The notes under the pieces were generated by a model that made no database searches, was not told the origin of the DNA, and saw nothing but the letters and a program-made list of their open reading frames with translations. A stretch of DNA of 37,915 nucleotides from Candidatus Gemmiger faecavium (GTDB lineage Bacteria; Bacillota; Clostridia; Oscillospirales; Ruminococcaceae): assembly GCA_019114415.1 (NCBI GenBank), contig DXFO01000005.1:1-37915 (forward strand), in the 5' to 3' direction. The first letter of the stretch is position 1. The number at the start of each line of letters is the position of its first letter. The position numbers and the translations under genes were made by a program. Of the stretch, positions 13,779-21,658 are shown piece after piece.

Positions 13779-13807
13779 AGTATAGCAACCCCCGCACCGT
13801 CTGTCAA
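13779..13807 (-). promoter_or_regulatory. Promoter of the metQNI operon
   Basis: Minus strand: consensus -35 TTGACA at 13802-13807, 17-nt spacer, -10 TATACT at 13779-13784. The predicted start near 13772 gives a leader of about 345 nt before metQ. A promoter this strong and apparently unregulated fits control after initiation. Confidence 0.85.
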
Positions 13808-13929
13808 CCGCAATTTTGCAAAAAACATGCGCTTTGTGTCAAAATATCCGCTTTTTGGCAAAATTTTGCAGATAAAATCCATGGGGAAACGTTGTTTTTT
13901 GACGCGGTGTTCAAATTGAGCGGATACTC

Positions 13930-13958
13930 TTGCACAACACATAGAACCTTGCTATGAT
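13930..13958 (+). promoter_or_regulatory. Promoter of the Rrf2-family regulator
   Basis: -35 TTGCAC at 13930-13935, 17-nt spacer, -10 TATGAT at 13953-13958. It is about 120 bases from, and divergent to, the metQNI promoter. Confidence 0.7.
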
Positions 13959-14059
13959 ATAGATACCATCAAATAGGACAATGTGTTGAAATAACCCGCG
14001 GCGGTATACGGATGCCCGCGGGGCGTGGGATTTTCTGCAGTACAGGAGTTGTTTACCGG

Positions 14060-14479
14060 ATGAAGTTTTCGACCAAGGACCGTTACGCCCTTCGGCTGAT
14101 GCTGGAACTTTCCAATCACCCGTCGGATGAGTTTGTACCCCTCAAGACCGTCAGCGAACATCAGGGCATCAGCCTGAAATATCTGGAACAGATCATCACG
14201 CCGCTGTCCCGGGCGGGCCTTGTGGTCAGCGGGCGGGGCAGCCAGGGCGGCTACCGTCTGGCCCGTCCTGCGGCGGAGTACACGGCGGGGGAGATCCTGC
14301 GGGCCATTGAGGGGGAGCTGACCTCCATTCCCTGCCTGGCCTCCAATGCCGAGATCTGTCCCCGGCGGGGCCAGTGCCTGACGCTGGGGTTCTGGGCCGG
14401 GCTCAACGACGTCATCAACCGCTATGCCGACAGTGTCACGCTGGAGGATCTGCGCGGGACCCCGGATGCCGCTCTGTGA
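14060..14479 (+). CDS. Rrf2-family regulator with three-cysteine iron-sulfur motif
   Basis: This 139-residue winged-helix protein opens MKFSTKDRYALRLMLELS and contains HQGISLKYLEQI and GSQGGYRLARP, the Rrf2 family signature. Cys92, Cys100 and Cys106 (IPCLASNAEICPRRGQC) align with the cluster ligands of IscR-type members, so it probably senses iron-sulfur or redox state. CymR, which controls sulfur amino-acid metabolism in Bacillus, is also an Rrf2 protein but lacks these cysteines. The ATG at 14060 is preceded by CAGGAG at 11 bases; the longer frame from 14012 has no ribosome site. It is divergent from metQNI, so a link to sulfur metabolism is possible but only inferred. Confidence 0.88.
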   Translation: MKFSTKDRYALRLMLELSNHPSDEFVPLKTVSEHQGISLKYLEQIITPLSRAGLVVSGRGSQGGYRLARPAAEYTAGEILRAIEGELTSIPCLASNAEICPRRGQCLTLGFWAGLNDVINRYADSVTLEDLRGTPDAAL

Positions 14480-14506
14480 CAGCAGCAAACTCTTTGTGAA
14501 ATCATA

Positions 14507-14553
14507 CAGCCCCGCCCCTCCGGCCAAAAACCGGACAGGGCGGGGCTGCTTTG
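14507..14553. terminator. Terminator between converging genes
   Basis: An 11-bp stem (CAGCCCCGCCC at 14507-14517 with its complement at 14538-14548) is followed by CTTTGCTG. It serves the plus-strand Rrf2 gene; its use for the minus-strand gene ending at 14572 is possible. Confidence 0.7.
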
Positions 14554-14571
14554 CTGATACTGTGCGATTTT

Positions 14572-15039
14572 TCAGGAGAGCCGGAGCGTGACCTGTACGC
14601 TGCCGCTGCCCAGGGCGTCGGCCAGGCCCCGGACGTTTTCCACCGCGCCCAAAGACGTGTAGGAGTAGGATGTGGAAAAACTTTCGTAGAACAGCACCAG
14701 ACAATCGGAGCCGAAGAGCATCAGGTCCCCAGCGTGAATTTTGCCGGGGCGGCTGGCATGGGCGGGCAGGCTGTCGTCCAGGTAGCAGTATTTCTCGTTG
14801 CCGTTGAGCTCCTGCATTTCCAGTTCAAGGGGCAGGCGGGAGGCAAGCTCCCGGGCACTGTCATTGTCGTACAGTTCGGCCGGAAAACTCTGACCGTTCA
14901 CAAGGATCTCGATCTGCATGGATGTTTCCTCCGTTTCTGTGGTGCCGGCGGGCGGCTGCTGCGCCGGGGAAAACTGTGCCCCTGCGCCCAGCAGGAGCAG
15001 CATGGCCGCGCTGACGGCTCCGGCGGCAAAAGCGTTCAT
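14572..15039 (-). CDS. Exported cyclophilin-like fold protein
   Basis: This 155-residue protein has an N-terminal hydrophobic segment (AAGAVSAAMLLLLGAGA) that is a signal peptide or anchor, then a Pro/Thr/Glu linker to about residue 40. A compact beta-rich domain follows: MQIEILVNGQSFPAELYDN, LELEMQELNGNEKYCYL, and GDLMLFGSDCLVLFYESF. This matches the bacterial cyclophilin-like (TM1367-type) family, which has the cyclophilin barrel; prolyl isomerase activity is not established. The ATG at 15039 has AAGGAG 9 bases upstream. Single minus-strand gene; substrate unknown. Confidence 0.75.
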   Translation of the reverse strand: MNAFAAGAVSAAMLLLLGAGAQFSPAQQPPAGTTETEETSMQIEILVNGQSFPAELYDNDSARELASRLPLELEMQELNGNEKYCYLDDSLPAHASRPGKIHAGDLMLFGSDCLVLFYESFSTSYSYTSLGAVENVRGLADALGSGSVQVTLRLS

Positions 15040-15199
15040 AGGCGTCGGCTCCTTTTTGATCTGCCGCCCGGCGGGCGGGGCGAGGTTCCGGTTTCAGTCT
15101 AGCACGGGCGGGGCTTTGGGACAAATACCTGTTTTGCATGGGCGGGATAGCCAAAACCTATGGCAGAGCGCCGTGCCGGGCGGTTTACAAAACTTTCGC

Positions 15200-15228
15200 T
15201 TGTGGATGGGCGGTAAATGGGGTATAAT
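15200..15228 (+). promoter_or_regulatory. Promoter of the lipoprotein gene at 15294
   Basis: -35 TTGTGG at 15200-15205, 17-nt spacer, -10 TATAAT at 15223-15228, about 65 bases before the start codon. Confidence 0.7.
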
Positions 15229-15293
15229 GGAACAGACAACCGGCGCGCGGCGCCGGTGAGCTGACAAACAACGTTCCCCGTGGAGGTTTTTAT

Positions 15294-15911
15294 ATGAAAT
15301 TGCATCATCGCGTTCTGGCGCTGGTCCTGGCAGTGGCGCTGGCGTTTTCCCTGACGGCCTGCAGCCCGAAGGAGATCGCACAGAATATGGTCCTGGGTGT
15401 GGTCCGGGCACTGGGCTTCACCACCGCCGACTCCGAGGAGGAGGAAGCCACCGAGACCATGGCCACCGCAGGCGGTTCCATCGCTTTCCCGGAAGGGTTT
15501 GACACCACCAGCCGCGCCAATACCCTGCTGCAGGAAGGCACGCTGTATATCTCCTTCAACAACATTCAGGGCTACAACACCGACTACTTTACTGCGGCCG
15601 GCGACAGCGTGACGGTGACTTCCTACGGTTCCACCGACGCCACCAAGACCAGCTACGACACCTACAAGGTTGCGCTGTGGGAGCTTTCCGACGACGGAAA
15701 GACCACCACCTATGTGAAGGGCAGCACCATCTATTTTTCCGTGTCCTCCGATGAGACCTGCTACACCTACGACATCAGCGGCCTGACCCCCGGCAAAAAG
15801 TACAAGGCGACCATCAGCTTTGATTCTACGGTTGCCTATATCACCGGCGGCATGACCGTCACCGGCCTGACCGACGACGCGCTGGTCCAGACCGAGACCG
15901 ACGAGGATTGA
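15294..15911 (+). CDS. Lipoprotein of unknown function
   Basis: This 205-residue protein has a signal peptide (HRVLALVLAVALAFS) and lipobox LTAC, so it is anchored to the outer face of the membrane. After an acidic linker (DSEEEEATETM) comes a Thr/Ser/Tyr-rich beta-strand domain with a fibronectin-like feel (YTYDISGLTPGKKYKATISF). That motif, a sequence ending in LTPGKKY, is typical of type III or similar immunoglobulin folds. No catalytic motif is seen. The start has GTGGAGG upstream. It is transcribed alone from its own promoter and ends at a terminator. Function unknown; a structural or binding role is a guess from the fold-like pattern. Confidence 0.8.
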   Translation: MKLHHRVLALVLAVALAFSLTACSPKEIAQNMVLGVVRALGFTTADSEEEEATETMATAGGSIAFPEGFDTTSRANTLLQEGTLYISFNNIQGYNTDYFTAAGDSVTVTSYGSTDATKTSYDTYKVALWELSDDGKTTTYVKGSTIYFSVSSDETCYTYDISGLTPGKKYKATISFDSTVAYITGGMTVTGLTDDALVQTETDED

Positions 15912-15934
15912 TCCCTCGATTCTGAAAATGCTTG

Positions 15935-15997
15935 GCCGCCGGCTCCGGCGGGGGAACGCCACAGCGCGTATCCCGCCCCGAGGCCGGCGGCTTTTTT
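15935..15997 (+). terminator. Terminator of the 15294 lipoprotein gene
   Basis: Perfect 9-bp arms GCCGCCGGC (15935-15943) and GCCGGCGGC (15983-15991) enclose further GC pairing and are followed by a six-base T run. Confidence 0.8.
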
Positions 15998-16046
15998 GCG
16001 CCCCGGCGGGGGCTGACATCCGGGAGAGGAAAAGGAGAAAAGGACA

Positions 16047-16991
16047 ATGGATGTGAAACAGGTGCGCAATACCGCGCTGCTGGTCCTGAGCGCGCTGGTC
16101 TGGGGACTGGCCTTTGCGGCGCAGTCGGTGGGCAGCGGCTATGTGGAGGCATACACCTTCCTGGCTTGCCGCAGCTGGCTGGCCTGCGGGTTTCTGGTGG
16201 TGCTGCTGTTGGTGCGCCGCCGTCTGGCCGCGGGACGGAACGTCCGCCCGGCGGTGACCCCTGCCGCCCCCGGGACGGCGCTGCGGGGCGGTGTGCTGTG
16301 CGGCATTTTCCTGTTTGCGGCGTCCGCGGCCCAGCAGATGGCCGTGGGGGAGGTCTCCACCGCCAAGGCCAGCTTTCTCACTGCATTGTATGTGGTGCTG
16401 GTGCCGGTGTGCGGCATTTTTCTGGGCCGCCGTCCCGACCGCCGCATCTGGCTGTGCGTGGCGGCCAGTGTGGCGGGCCTCTACCTGCTCTGCATGGCGG
16501 GGCATGACACGTTGTCCCTGACCGTCAGCGAGCTGAAACTCCTGCTCTGCGCCCTGCTGTTCGCGGTGCAGATTCTGCTGGTGGGGCATTACAGCCCCAA
16601 GGTGGACGGCGTGCTGCTCAGCCTGTACCAGTTCTTGACCACCTCGGTCCTGTCTACCGTCTTTATGTTTTTGACGGAACACCCCGACTGGCAGCAGATC
16701 AAGGGGGCAGGCATCGCCATCCTGTACTGCGGCATTCTGTCCAGCGGTGTGGGCTACACCCTTCAGATCATCGGTCAGCGGGGGCTGGACCCCACCATCG
16801 CCAGCCTTGCCATGTGCCTGGAAAGTGTGTTCGGCGCCCTGGCCGGCTGGGCCCTGCTGGGCCAGAAGCTCAGCCCGGTGGAGATCGCCGGCTGCCTGCT
16901 GATGTTCGCCGCCATCGTCGGCTCCACCCTGGCCACCGGGCGCTCCTCCGCTGCCCGGAAAGAATCCGCCGCACCCGACAAAACTTCCTGA
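16047..16991 (+). CDS. EamA/DMT-superfamily transporter
   Basis: This 314-residue membrane protein has about ten transmembrane helices in two repeated halves. Each half starts with an EamA-type block (LVLSALVWGLAFAAQSVG; the second begins near ELKLLLCALLFAVQILLVGH). The sequence VGEVSTAKASFLTALYVVLVP and the ending VEIAGCLLMFAAIVGSTL are characteristic of drug/metabolite transporters. Substrate cannot be told from sequence; relatives export amino acids or metabolites. The start at 16047 has AAAAGGAG upstream (in the tail of the previous terminator). Single gene followed by its own terminator. The C-terminal tail is hydrophilic and variable. Confidence 0.88.
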   Translation: MDVKQVRNTALLVLSALVWGLAFAAQSVGSGYVEAYTFLACRSWLACGFLVVLLLVRRRLAAGRNVRPAVTPAAPGTALRGGVLCGIFLFAASAAQQMAVGEVSTAKASFLTALYVVLVPVCGIFLGRRPDRRIWLCVAASVAGLYLLCMAGHDTLSLTVSELKLLLCALLFAVQILLVGHYSPKVDGVLLSLYQFLTTSVLSTVFMFLTEHPDWQQIKGAGIAILYCGILSSGVGYTLQIIGQRGLDPTIASLAMCLESVFGALAGWALLGQKLSPVEIAGCLLMFAAIVGSTLATGRSSAARKESAAPDKTS

Positions 16992-16997
16992 TTTTCC

Positions 16998-17039
16998 GCC
17001 CTCCCGTGCTGCCTCATGCCGCAGCAGGGGAGGGCTTTT
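16998..17039 (+). terminator. Terminator of the EamA transporter gene
   Basis: 15-base arms GCCCTCCCGTGCTGC and GCAGCAGGGGAGGGC, with one mismatch, are followed by TTTTG. Confidence 0.8.
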
Positions 17040-17128
17040 GTGTTTCCTCCCGGCTGTCAGAGGGAGCGGCCGCAAAAGCCGCTCTAAATCCTCTGCCCGC
17101 CGCATAGGGTTAGGCGGGAGGGATGACC

Positions 17129-17896
17129 ATGGAACTGACACCGTTTGTACTTACCCTGATGGCGGGGCTGTCCACCGGGCTGGGCGGTATCCTGGCGGTC
17201 TGGATGCGCCCCACGCCCCGGATGCTGGCCGTGAGCATGGGCTTTGCCGGAGGCATCATGCTCACCGTCAGCCTGGCCGACCTGGCGCCCCAGGCCATCG
17301 CTTACTATGCGGCCTACCTGCCGCCTTTTCAGTGCGGGGCGGCGGTGGTTTTGATCCTGCTGGCGGGCATCGGCGCGGCGGCGTTTTTGTCCCGTGCGCT
17401 GCCCGACGAAGCCGCCCTGGCCGCCCGGTGCAGCGGCGATGCCTCCCGGGCGGCGGTGCTGCGGGCTGCGCTGGCCACGGGAGCGGCACTGGTCCTGCAC
17501 AATCTGCCGGAGGGGGTGCTGACCCTGTTTGCAGGTTCCGCCGACCCGGAAATGGGCCTGCGCACCGCCCTTGCCGTAGCCATGCACAACATCCCGGAAG
17601 GGCTGGCCCTGGCCGCGCCCCTGGTCTACGCCACAGGCAAGCGGGGAAAGTCCGCCGCGGCGGCGCTGGCCTCGGGGCTGGCGGAGCCTTTGGGGGCGGT
17701 GGCCGCCTGGCTGCTGTTGCGCGGCGTGCTGACGCCAGGACTGGTCAACGGCACTGTCGTGCTGGTGGCGGGGGTCATGCTGTGGGTCTCCCTGGCGCAG
17801 CTTCTTCCCCAGGCCCTGAAAGCGGGCACGGCGGGGGCGGCAGGGGCCGCCGCGGGATGCCTGGCGATGCTCCTCGGCATTGCGGCACTGCCCTGA
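17129..17896 (+). CDS. ZIP-family metal transporter
   Basis: This 255-residue membrane protein has eight predicted helices. Helix 4 carries HNLPEG (about residues 123-128) and helix 5 carries HNIPEG (about 152-157), the metal-coordination motifs of ZIP transporters such as ZupT, which import zinc and often iron or manganese. Other typical blocks are MGFAGGIMLTVSLADL and GLAEPLGAVAAWLLL. The cytoplasmic loop is short and not histidine-rich. The ATG at 17129 is preferred: GGGAGGG lies 6 bases before it, whereas the in-frame ATG at 17123 directly abuts that site. The promoter of the next gene lies within its last codons. Confidence 0.9.
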   Translation: MELTPFVLTLMAGLSTGLGGILAVWMRPTPRMLAVSMGFAGGIMLTVSLADLAPQAIAYYAAYLPPFQCGAAVVLILLAGIGAAAFLSRALPDEAALAARCSGDASRAAVLRAALATGAALVLHNLPEGVLTLFAGSADPEMGLRTALAVAMHNIPEGLALAAPLVYATGKRGKSAAAALASGLAEPLGAVAAWLLLRGVLTPGLVNGTVVLVAGVMLWVSLAQLLPQALKAGTAGAAGAAAGCLAMLLGIAALP

Positions 17897-17908
17897 GTGT
17901 GGTATACT
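17880..17908 (+). promoter_or_regulatory. Promoter of the 18053 lipoprotein and probably the two-component genes
   Basis: -35 TTGCGG at 17880-17885, 17-nt spacer, -10 TATACT at 17903-17908, overlapping the end of the ZIP gene. About 140 bases of leader follow before the GTG start. Confidence 0.65.
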
Positions 17909-18052
17909 AAACACAGTATGCCATGCCGCCCGGACGGGAGGAAACCCCGCGGACAGACCCCCGGCGGGACTGCCGGTCCGGCGCGGCGGAGCGGGAAAGG
18001 GACAGCCTTTTCCGTTCCCGGAATTTCAGCCTGCGGGGAAGGAGGGCTGCCC

Positions 18053-19339
18053 GTGCGGGACAAAAAACTTGCGGCCGCGCTGCTGGCGGCCGTCATGCTG
18101 GCGGGGTGTTCGGCCTCGCCGCTTTCCTCAGACATTGAAACACTTCTGCGCGCGCCGCAGCTGACGGGTCAGACCGCCGCGGTGCAGAACGCGCTCAACA
18201 GTTATCTGGGCATCAGCGCCACCCTGCGCTATCCCGCCAGCGGAGAATTCCTCTCCCCGTTTTTGTTCGGCGACTGGGACGGCGACGGCGAGGCCGCGGT
18301 GCTTTACACCTCGGATGCCAGCACCAACGTCTGGCTGGCCATCCTGGAGGCCACCGACGAGGACAGCTGGCGGGTCTCCCAGACCATCGAGGGCCTTTCG
18401 GGCGAGGTGGAATCGGTCACCTACGCCCACCTGCGGGACTCGGAGTCCCAGCAGATCCTGGTGGGCTACGGCAGCGCCCAGGGCGACAAATACCTGGTGG
18501 TCTATCTGTATGACGAAGAAACGCTGCAAACGGTCATCAGCCAGCAGTACACCCACATGATCGTGGCCGACATGACCGGCTCCGACGAGACGGAGGACCT
18601 GGTCCTGGCTCTGCCCAGCGACAGCGAGGACGGCGTCAACCTGCAGCTGCTCACCAACACCCCGGACGGCTTCCGCTCCGCCCAGACCACCAAAGTCGGG
18701 TCGGGCCGCTATACCGGCTGCGCCGCCCTGCACGCAGGTACCGGCGGCAATCCCTGGCTCATCATGGACGGGTGGACAAGCACCGCCCAGAACAGCATTG
18801 CCACCAGCATCATCGTCTATGATCAGGAGACCGGCTTCCTGTCCAGCTACGACCCGCCCGGCGCGGGGGACCTTTCCCGCACGACGCTGCGGTACGACAC
18901 CGCGCTGGTCAGCACCGACGTGGACGGCAACGGCTCCATCGACATTCCCATGGAGCTCAACGACGGCGGCGAGCTGGTATCCCCCCTGGACAGCCGTCTC
19001 AAGTTCCTGCTCTGGCGGGACTATGACGACAGCGACGGCAGCAGCGACTGCTTCGGCATCTATGACTCGGAGTACCGTTATTTCATTCCGCTGCCCGAGT
19101 CAATGCACGGAAATATCCTGATCCGCTCCAACGGGTCGGGCACCGGATGGCTCATCTGCAATGCCGAGGGCACATCCATCTACTGTGAGATCCGGGTGGT
19201 GGACCCCTCGGAGGTCAACAGCGACAATTACAGCCGCATCGCCAACATCGGCAATCAGCAGCTGCAGTTCCGTCTGATCCGCAGCTATTATGGACTGGAC
19301 GTGGTGGAGCTGCAAAAAGGCGTTGTGCTGTTTGAATGA
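18053..19339 (+). CDS. Lipoprotein with FG-GAP/VCBS-like calcium-binding repeats
   Basis: This 428-residue exported lipoprotein has a signal peptide (KLAAALLAAVMLAGC, lipobox LAGC), then a beta-rich body. Two Asp-rich loops, GDWDGDGEAAV (about residue 75) and TDVDGNGSIDIP (about residue 285), match the D-x-D-G-D/N-G calcium loops of FG-GAP/VCBS beta-propeller blades. Less regular repeats lie between them. The GTG at 18053 is the start: it follows GGAGGG by 7 bases and directly opens the signal peptide. The gene is followed after 68 bases by a response regulator and sensor kinase, so it may be an extracytoplasmic partner of that system. Function unknown. Confidence 0.8.
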   Translation: MRDKKLAAALLAAVMLAGCSASPLSSDIETLLRAPQLTGQTAAVQNALNSYLGISATLRYPASGEFLSPFLFGDWDGDGEAAVLYTSDASTNVWLAILEATDEDSWRVSQTIEGLSGEVESVTYAHLRDSESQQILVGYGSAQGDKYLVVYLYDEETLQTVISQQYTHMIVADMTGSDETEDLVLALPSDSEDGVNLQLLTNTPDGFRSAQTTKVGSGRYTGCAALHAGTGGNPWLIMDGWTSTAQNSIATSIIVYDQETGFLSSYDPPGAGDLSRTTLRYDTALVSTDVDGNGSIDIPMELNDGGELVSPLDSRLKFLLWRDYDDSDGSSDCFGIYDSEYRYFIPLPESMHGNILIRSNGSGTGWLICNAEGTSIYCEIRVVDPSEVNSDNYSRIANIGNQQLQFRLIRSYYGLDVVELQKGVVLFE

Positions 19340-19407
19340 CCGGTCATACCGGATCACAAAACAGGAGCGGGCCATTCGGAGCCCGCGTAACCGGAAAGGA
19401 GATCCCA

Positions 19408-20106
19408 ATGAAACGCATCCTGGTAGTCGAGGACGAGGCAAGCATCCGCGAGATGGTGGCGCTCAATCTCAAGCTGGCAGGCTGGGACGTAGTCGAGGCC
19501 CCCAGCGCCGAGCGTGCGCTGGAACAGATCCACGCGGGCGAACCCTGTGACGCCGCTTTGCTGGACATCATGCTGCCCGGCATGGACGGGCTGTCCCTGT
19601 GCGAGACCATCCGGCGGGATGACCCGGACATCGGCATCATCATCGTGTCGGCCAAGGGGCAGGAACAGGACAAGATCCGGGGTCTGTCCATCGGCGCCGA
19701 CGACTATATCACCAAGCCCTTCTCGGTGTCCGAACTGGTGGCCCGGGTGGAGGCCCTTGTCCGCCGGGTGCGCCGCAGCGCTCCCGACGGCCGCGTGGCC
19801 GAGCCGGATCAGCTGGTCAGCGGACCCTTTGTTCTGGATGAAAAGAGCCGCGTGCTGTACAAGGCAGGCCGGCCCATCGACCTGACACAGGTGGAGTTCC
19901 AGATCATGCAGCTGTTTTTCAAGAACCCCGGCACCGCTCTGGTGCGGGAAAAGATCCTGGAAGGCGTCTGGGGCAAGGGATATTTCGGCGACGTCAAGAT
20001 CGTGGACGTGAATATCCGCCGCCTGCGCATGAAAGTGGAGGACGAGCCCAGCAACCCCGAACATATCCTGACGGTCTGGGGTTACGGCTACCGGTGGAAC
20101 GCCTGA
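19408..20106 (+). CDS. OmpR/PhoB-family response regulator
   Basis: This 232-residue regulator has an N-terminal receiver (acidic pair Glu8-Asp9, phospho-acceptor Asp53 in DIMLPGMDG, Lys in ITKPF near residue 102). The C-terminal winged helix (about 135-230) includes LTQVEFQIMQLFFKNPG, VDVNIRRLRMKVE and the ending VWGYGYRW. It is the cytoplasmic half of a two-component system with the kinase starting 19 bases downstream. AAAGGAG upstream of ATG 19408 fixes the start. The signal is not evident from sequence; resemblance to PhoB/WalR-type regulators is family-level only. Confidence 0.93.
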   Translation: MKRILVVEDEASIREMVALNLKLAGWDVVEAPSAERALEQIHAGEPCDAALLDIMLPGMDGLSLCETIRRDDPDIGIIIVSAKGQEQDKIRGLSIGADDYITKPFSVSELVARVEALVRRVRRSAPDGRVAEPDQLVSGPFVLDEKSRVLYKAGRPIDLTQVEFQIMQLFFKNPGTALVREKILEGVWGKGYFGDVKIVDVNIRRLRMKVEDEPSNPEHILTVWGYGYRWNA

Positions 20107-20125
20107 CCGGACCACGGAGGGTCGC

Positions 20126-21628
20126 ATGGCAAAACGAAACGCGGGTTTCACCAGTATCACCCGGCGCTGGCTGCGGGGCAGCCTGCTGATCACCGCCATC
20201 CTGGTGGTGGTGGCCGAGACCTTGTTCCTGTATTCAAGCTATCAGGACCTGTACGGCGGCGTGCGGCAGGCGGTGCTCAGCCGCTTCTCCACCATCGAGG
20301 GCCAGCTCAGCGCCACAGGCACGGCGGGGGACGAGAGCAACGCCTCCGCCAGCCGCGGCATGGCTCTGCGCCGGGCGGTGGAACTGTTTGACGAAAAAGA
20401 TAAATTTGAATTTATGCTGCTGGATTCCTCCGGTGCGGTCATCGCCACTTCCAGCGGTACCTTTTCCCGTGAACTGCTGGGCGGTACCGACGTCTATGAC
20501 GCCATGACCGGGGCCAGCGGCATCGGTGTGTCCACCTTCCGTACGTCGGAGGGGGAAAAGGTCATGGCCGTCACGGCCCTGGTCCCCCATGCGGCGGACG
20601 GCATCGCCGCCATGCGCATGGTCACCAGCCTGACGCTGGTGGACCGCCGTATGATGCAGTATGTGGCGTTCTCATTGGGCATTGCCCTGGTCGTGCTGGG
20701 CGTTTCCGCCTGGAGCGGCCTGTTCTTTGTGCGGTCCATCGTCCGCCCCGTGGCCCAGGTGGAGACCATCGCCACCCGCATTGCCAAGGGGGACCTGACC
20801 GTCCGTCTGCCCGACAGCCGCTATAATGATGAAATCGGCCGCCTGTGCAATACCATCAACCAGATGGCGGAGGCTCTGGCCGAGACCGAGCGGATGAAAA
20901 ACGACTTCATCTCCTCGGTCAGCCATGAGCTGCGCACCCCGCTGACCAGCATCAAGGGCTGGGTGGAGACCATCGCCACCCGGGCTGCCCCCGACGATGA
21001 AATCTACCGCCGGGGCATTGCGGTCATCAGCGCCGAGACCGACCGCCTGTATGAGATGGTGGAGGACCTGCTGGACTTCTCCCGCATGCAGAACGGCATC
21101 AAGCTCAACTGTCAGGTGCTGGACCTGGTGGCCGAAGCCACCGACGCCGCCCTGTTTGTGGAGGCCCGGATGCAGAAGGAAGGCATCCGCCTGATCTACG
21201 AGGAACCGCCCGAACCCTACCCGGTGTGGGCGGACCCGGGGCGGCTGCGCCAGGTGTTTGTCAACATCCTGGACAATGCCATCAAGTATTCCCGTCCCGG
21301 CGGGGTCATCACCATCATCCTGTCCCGCACGCCCGAGACGGTCACCGCCTCCATCCGGGACCAGGGCCGGGGCATTTCTCCCGACGACCTGGAAAAGGTC
21401 CGTCTCAAATTCTTCAAGGGCAAAAACTCGGTGCGGGGGTCGGGCATCGGCCTGGCCGTGGTGGATGAGATCGTCGCCGCCCTGGGCGGCACCCTGGACA
21501 TCGCCAGCACCCTGGGGGAAGGCACCACCGTCAGCGTGACGCTGCCCCTTTACCGCGCCGGACAGGAACACCTGCATGACCCGCTGCATCTGCCGGAATC
21601 GTCCCCGGAAAGCGGAGCGCAGTCCTGA
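20126..21628 (+). CDS. Sensor histidine kinase
   Basis: This 500-residue membrane kinase has transmembrane helix 1 at about residues 18-37, an extracytoplasmic sensor of about 140 residues, and helix 2 at about 180-200. A HAMP domain follows (RPVAQVETIATRIAKGDLTV). The dimerisation/phospho-acceptor segment SSVSHELRTPLTSIKGW has His267. The ATPase domain shows the N box (VFVNILDNAIKYS), the G1 box (DQGRGISPDD) and the G2 box (GSGIGLAVV). No PAS domain is present. ATG 20126 follows GGAGGG. It pairs with the response regulator immediately upstream; the lipoprotein at 18053 may belong to the same operon. Confidence 0.94.
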   Translation: MAKRNAGFTSITRRWLRGSLLITAILVVVAETLFLYSSYQDLYGGVRQAVLSRFSTIEGQLSATGTAGDESNASASRGMALRRAVELFDEKDKFEFMLLDSSGAVIATSSGTFSRELLGGTDVYDAMTGASGIGVSTFRTSEGEKVMAVTALVPHAADGIAAMRMVTSLTLVDRRMMQYVAFSLGIALVVLGVSAWSGLFFVRSIVRPVAQVETIATRIAKGDLTVRLPDSRYNDEIGRLCNTINQMAEALAETERMKNDFISSVSHELRTPLTSIKGWVETIATRAAPDDEIYRRGIAVISAETDRLYEMVEDLLDFSRMQNGIKLNCQVLDLVAEATDAALFVEARMQKEGIRLIYEEPPEPYPVWADPGRLRQVFVNILDNAIKYSRPGGVITIILSRTPETVTASIRDQGRGISPDDLEKVRLKFFKGKNSVRGSGIGLAVVDEIVAALGGTLDIASTLGEGTTVSVTLPLYRAGQEHLHDPLHLPESSPESGAQS

Positions 21629-21658
21629 CCCAAAACGTTTACAGGAGTATCATTACCT

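Noticed and set aside
13424..13800. S-box (SAM) or Met T-box riboswitch in the metQNI leader
   Set aside because: Neither the S-box core (GGCAACC and partner helices) nor the T-box AGGGTGGNACCGCG sequence is present; a Met-rich frame is found instead.
15099..17141. Minus-strand open frame of 680 codons opposite the lipoprotein and EamA genes
   Set aside because: Gln/His/Gly-rich shadow sequence. The plus-strand genes have signal peptide, membrane segments, promoter and terminators.
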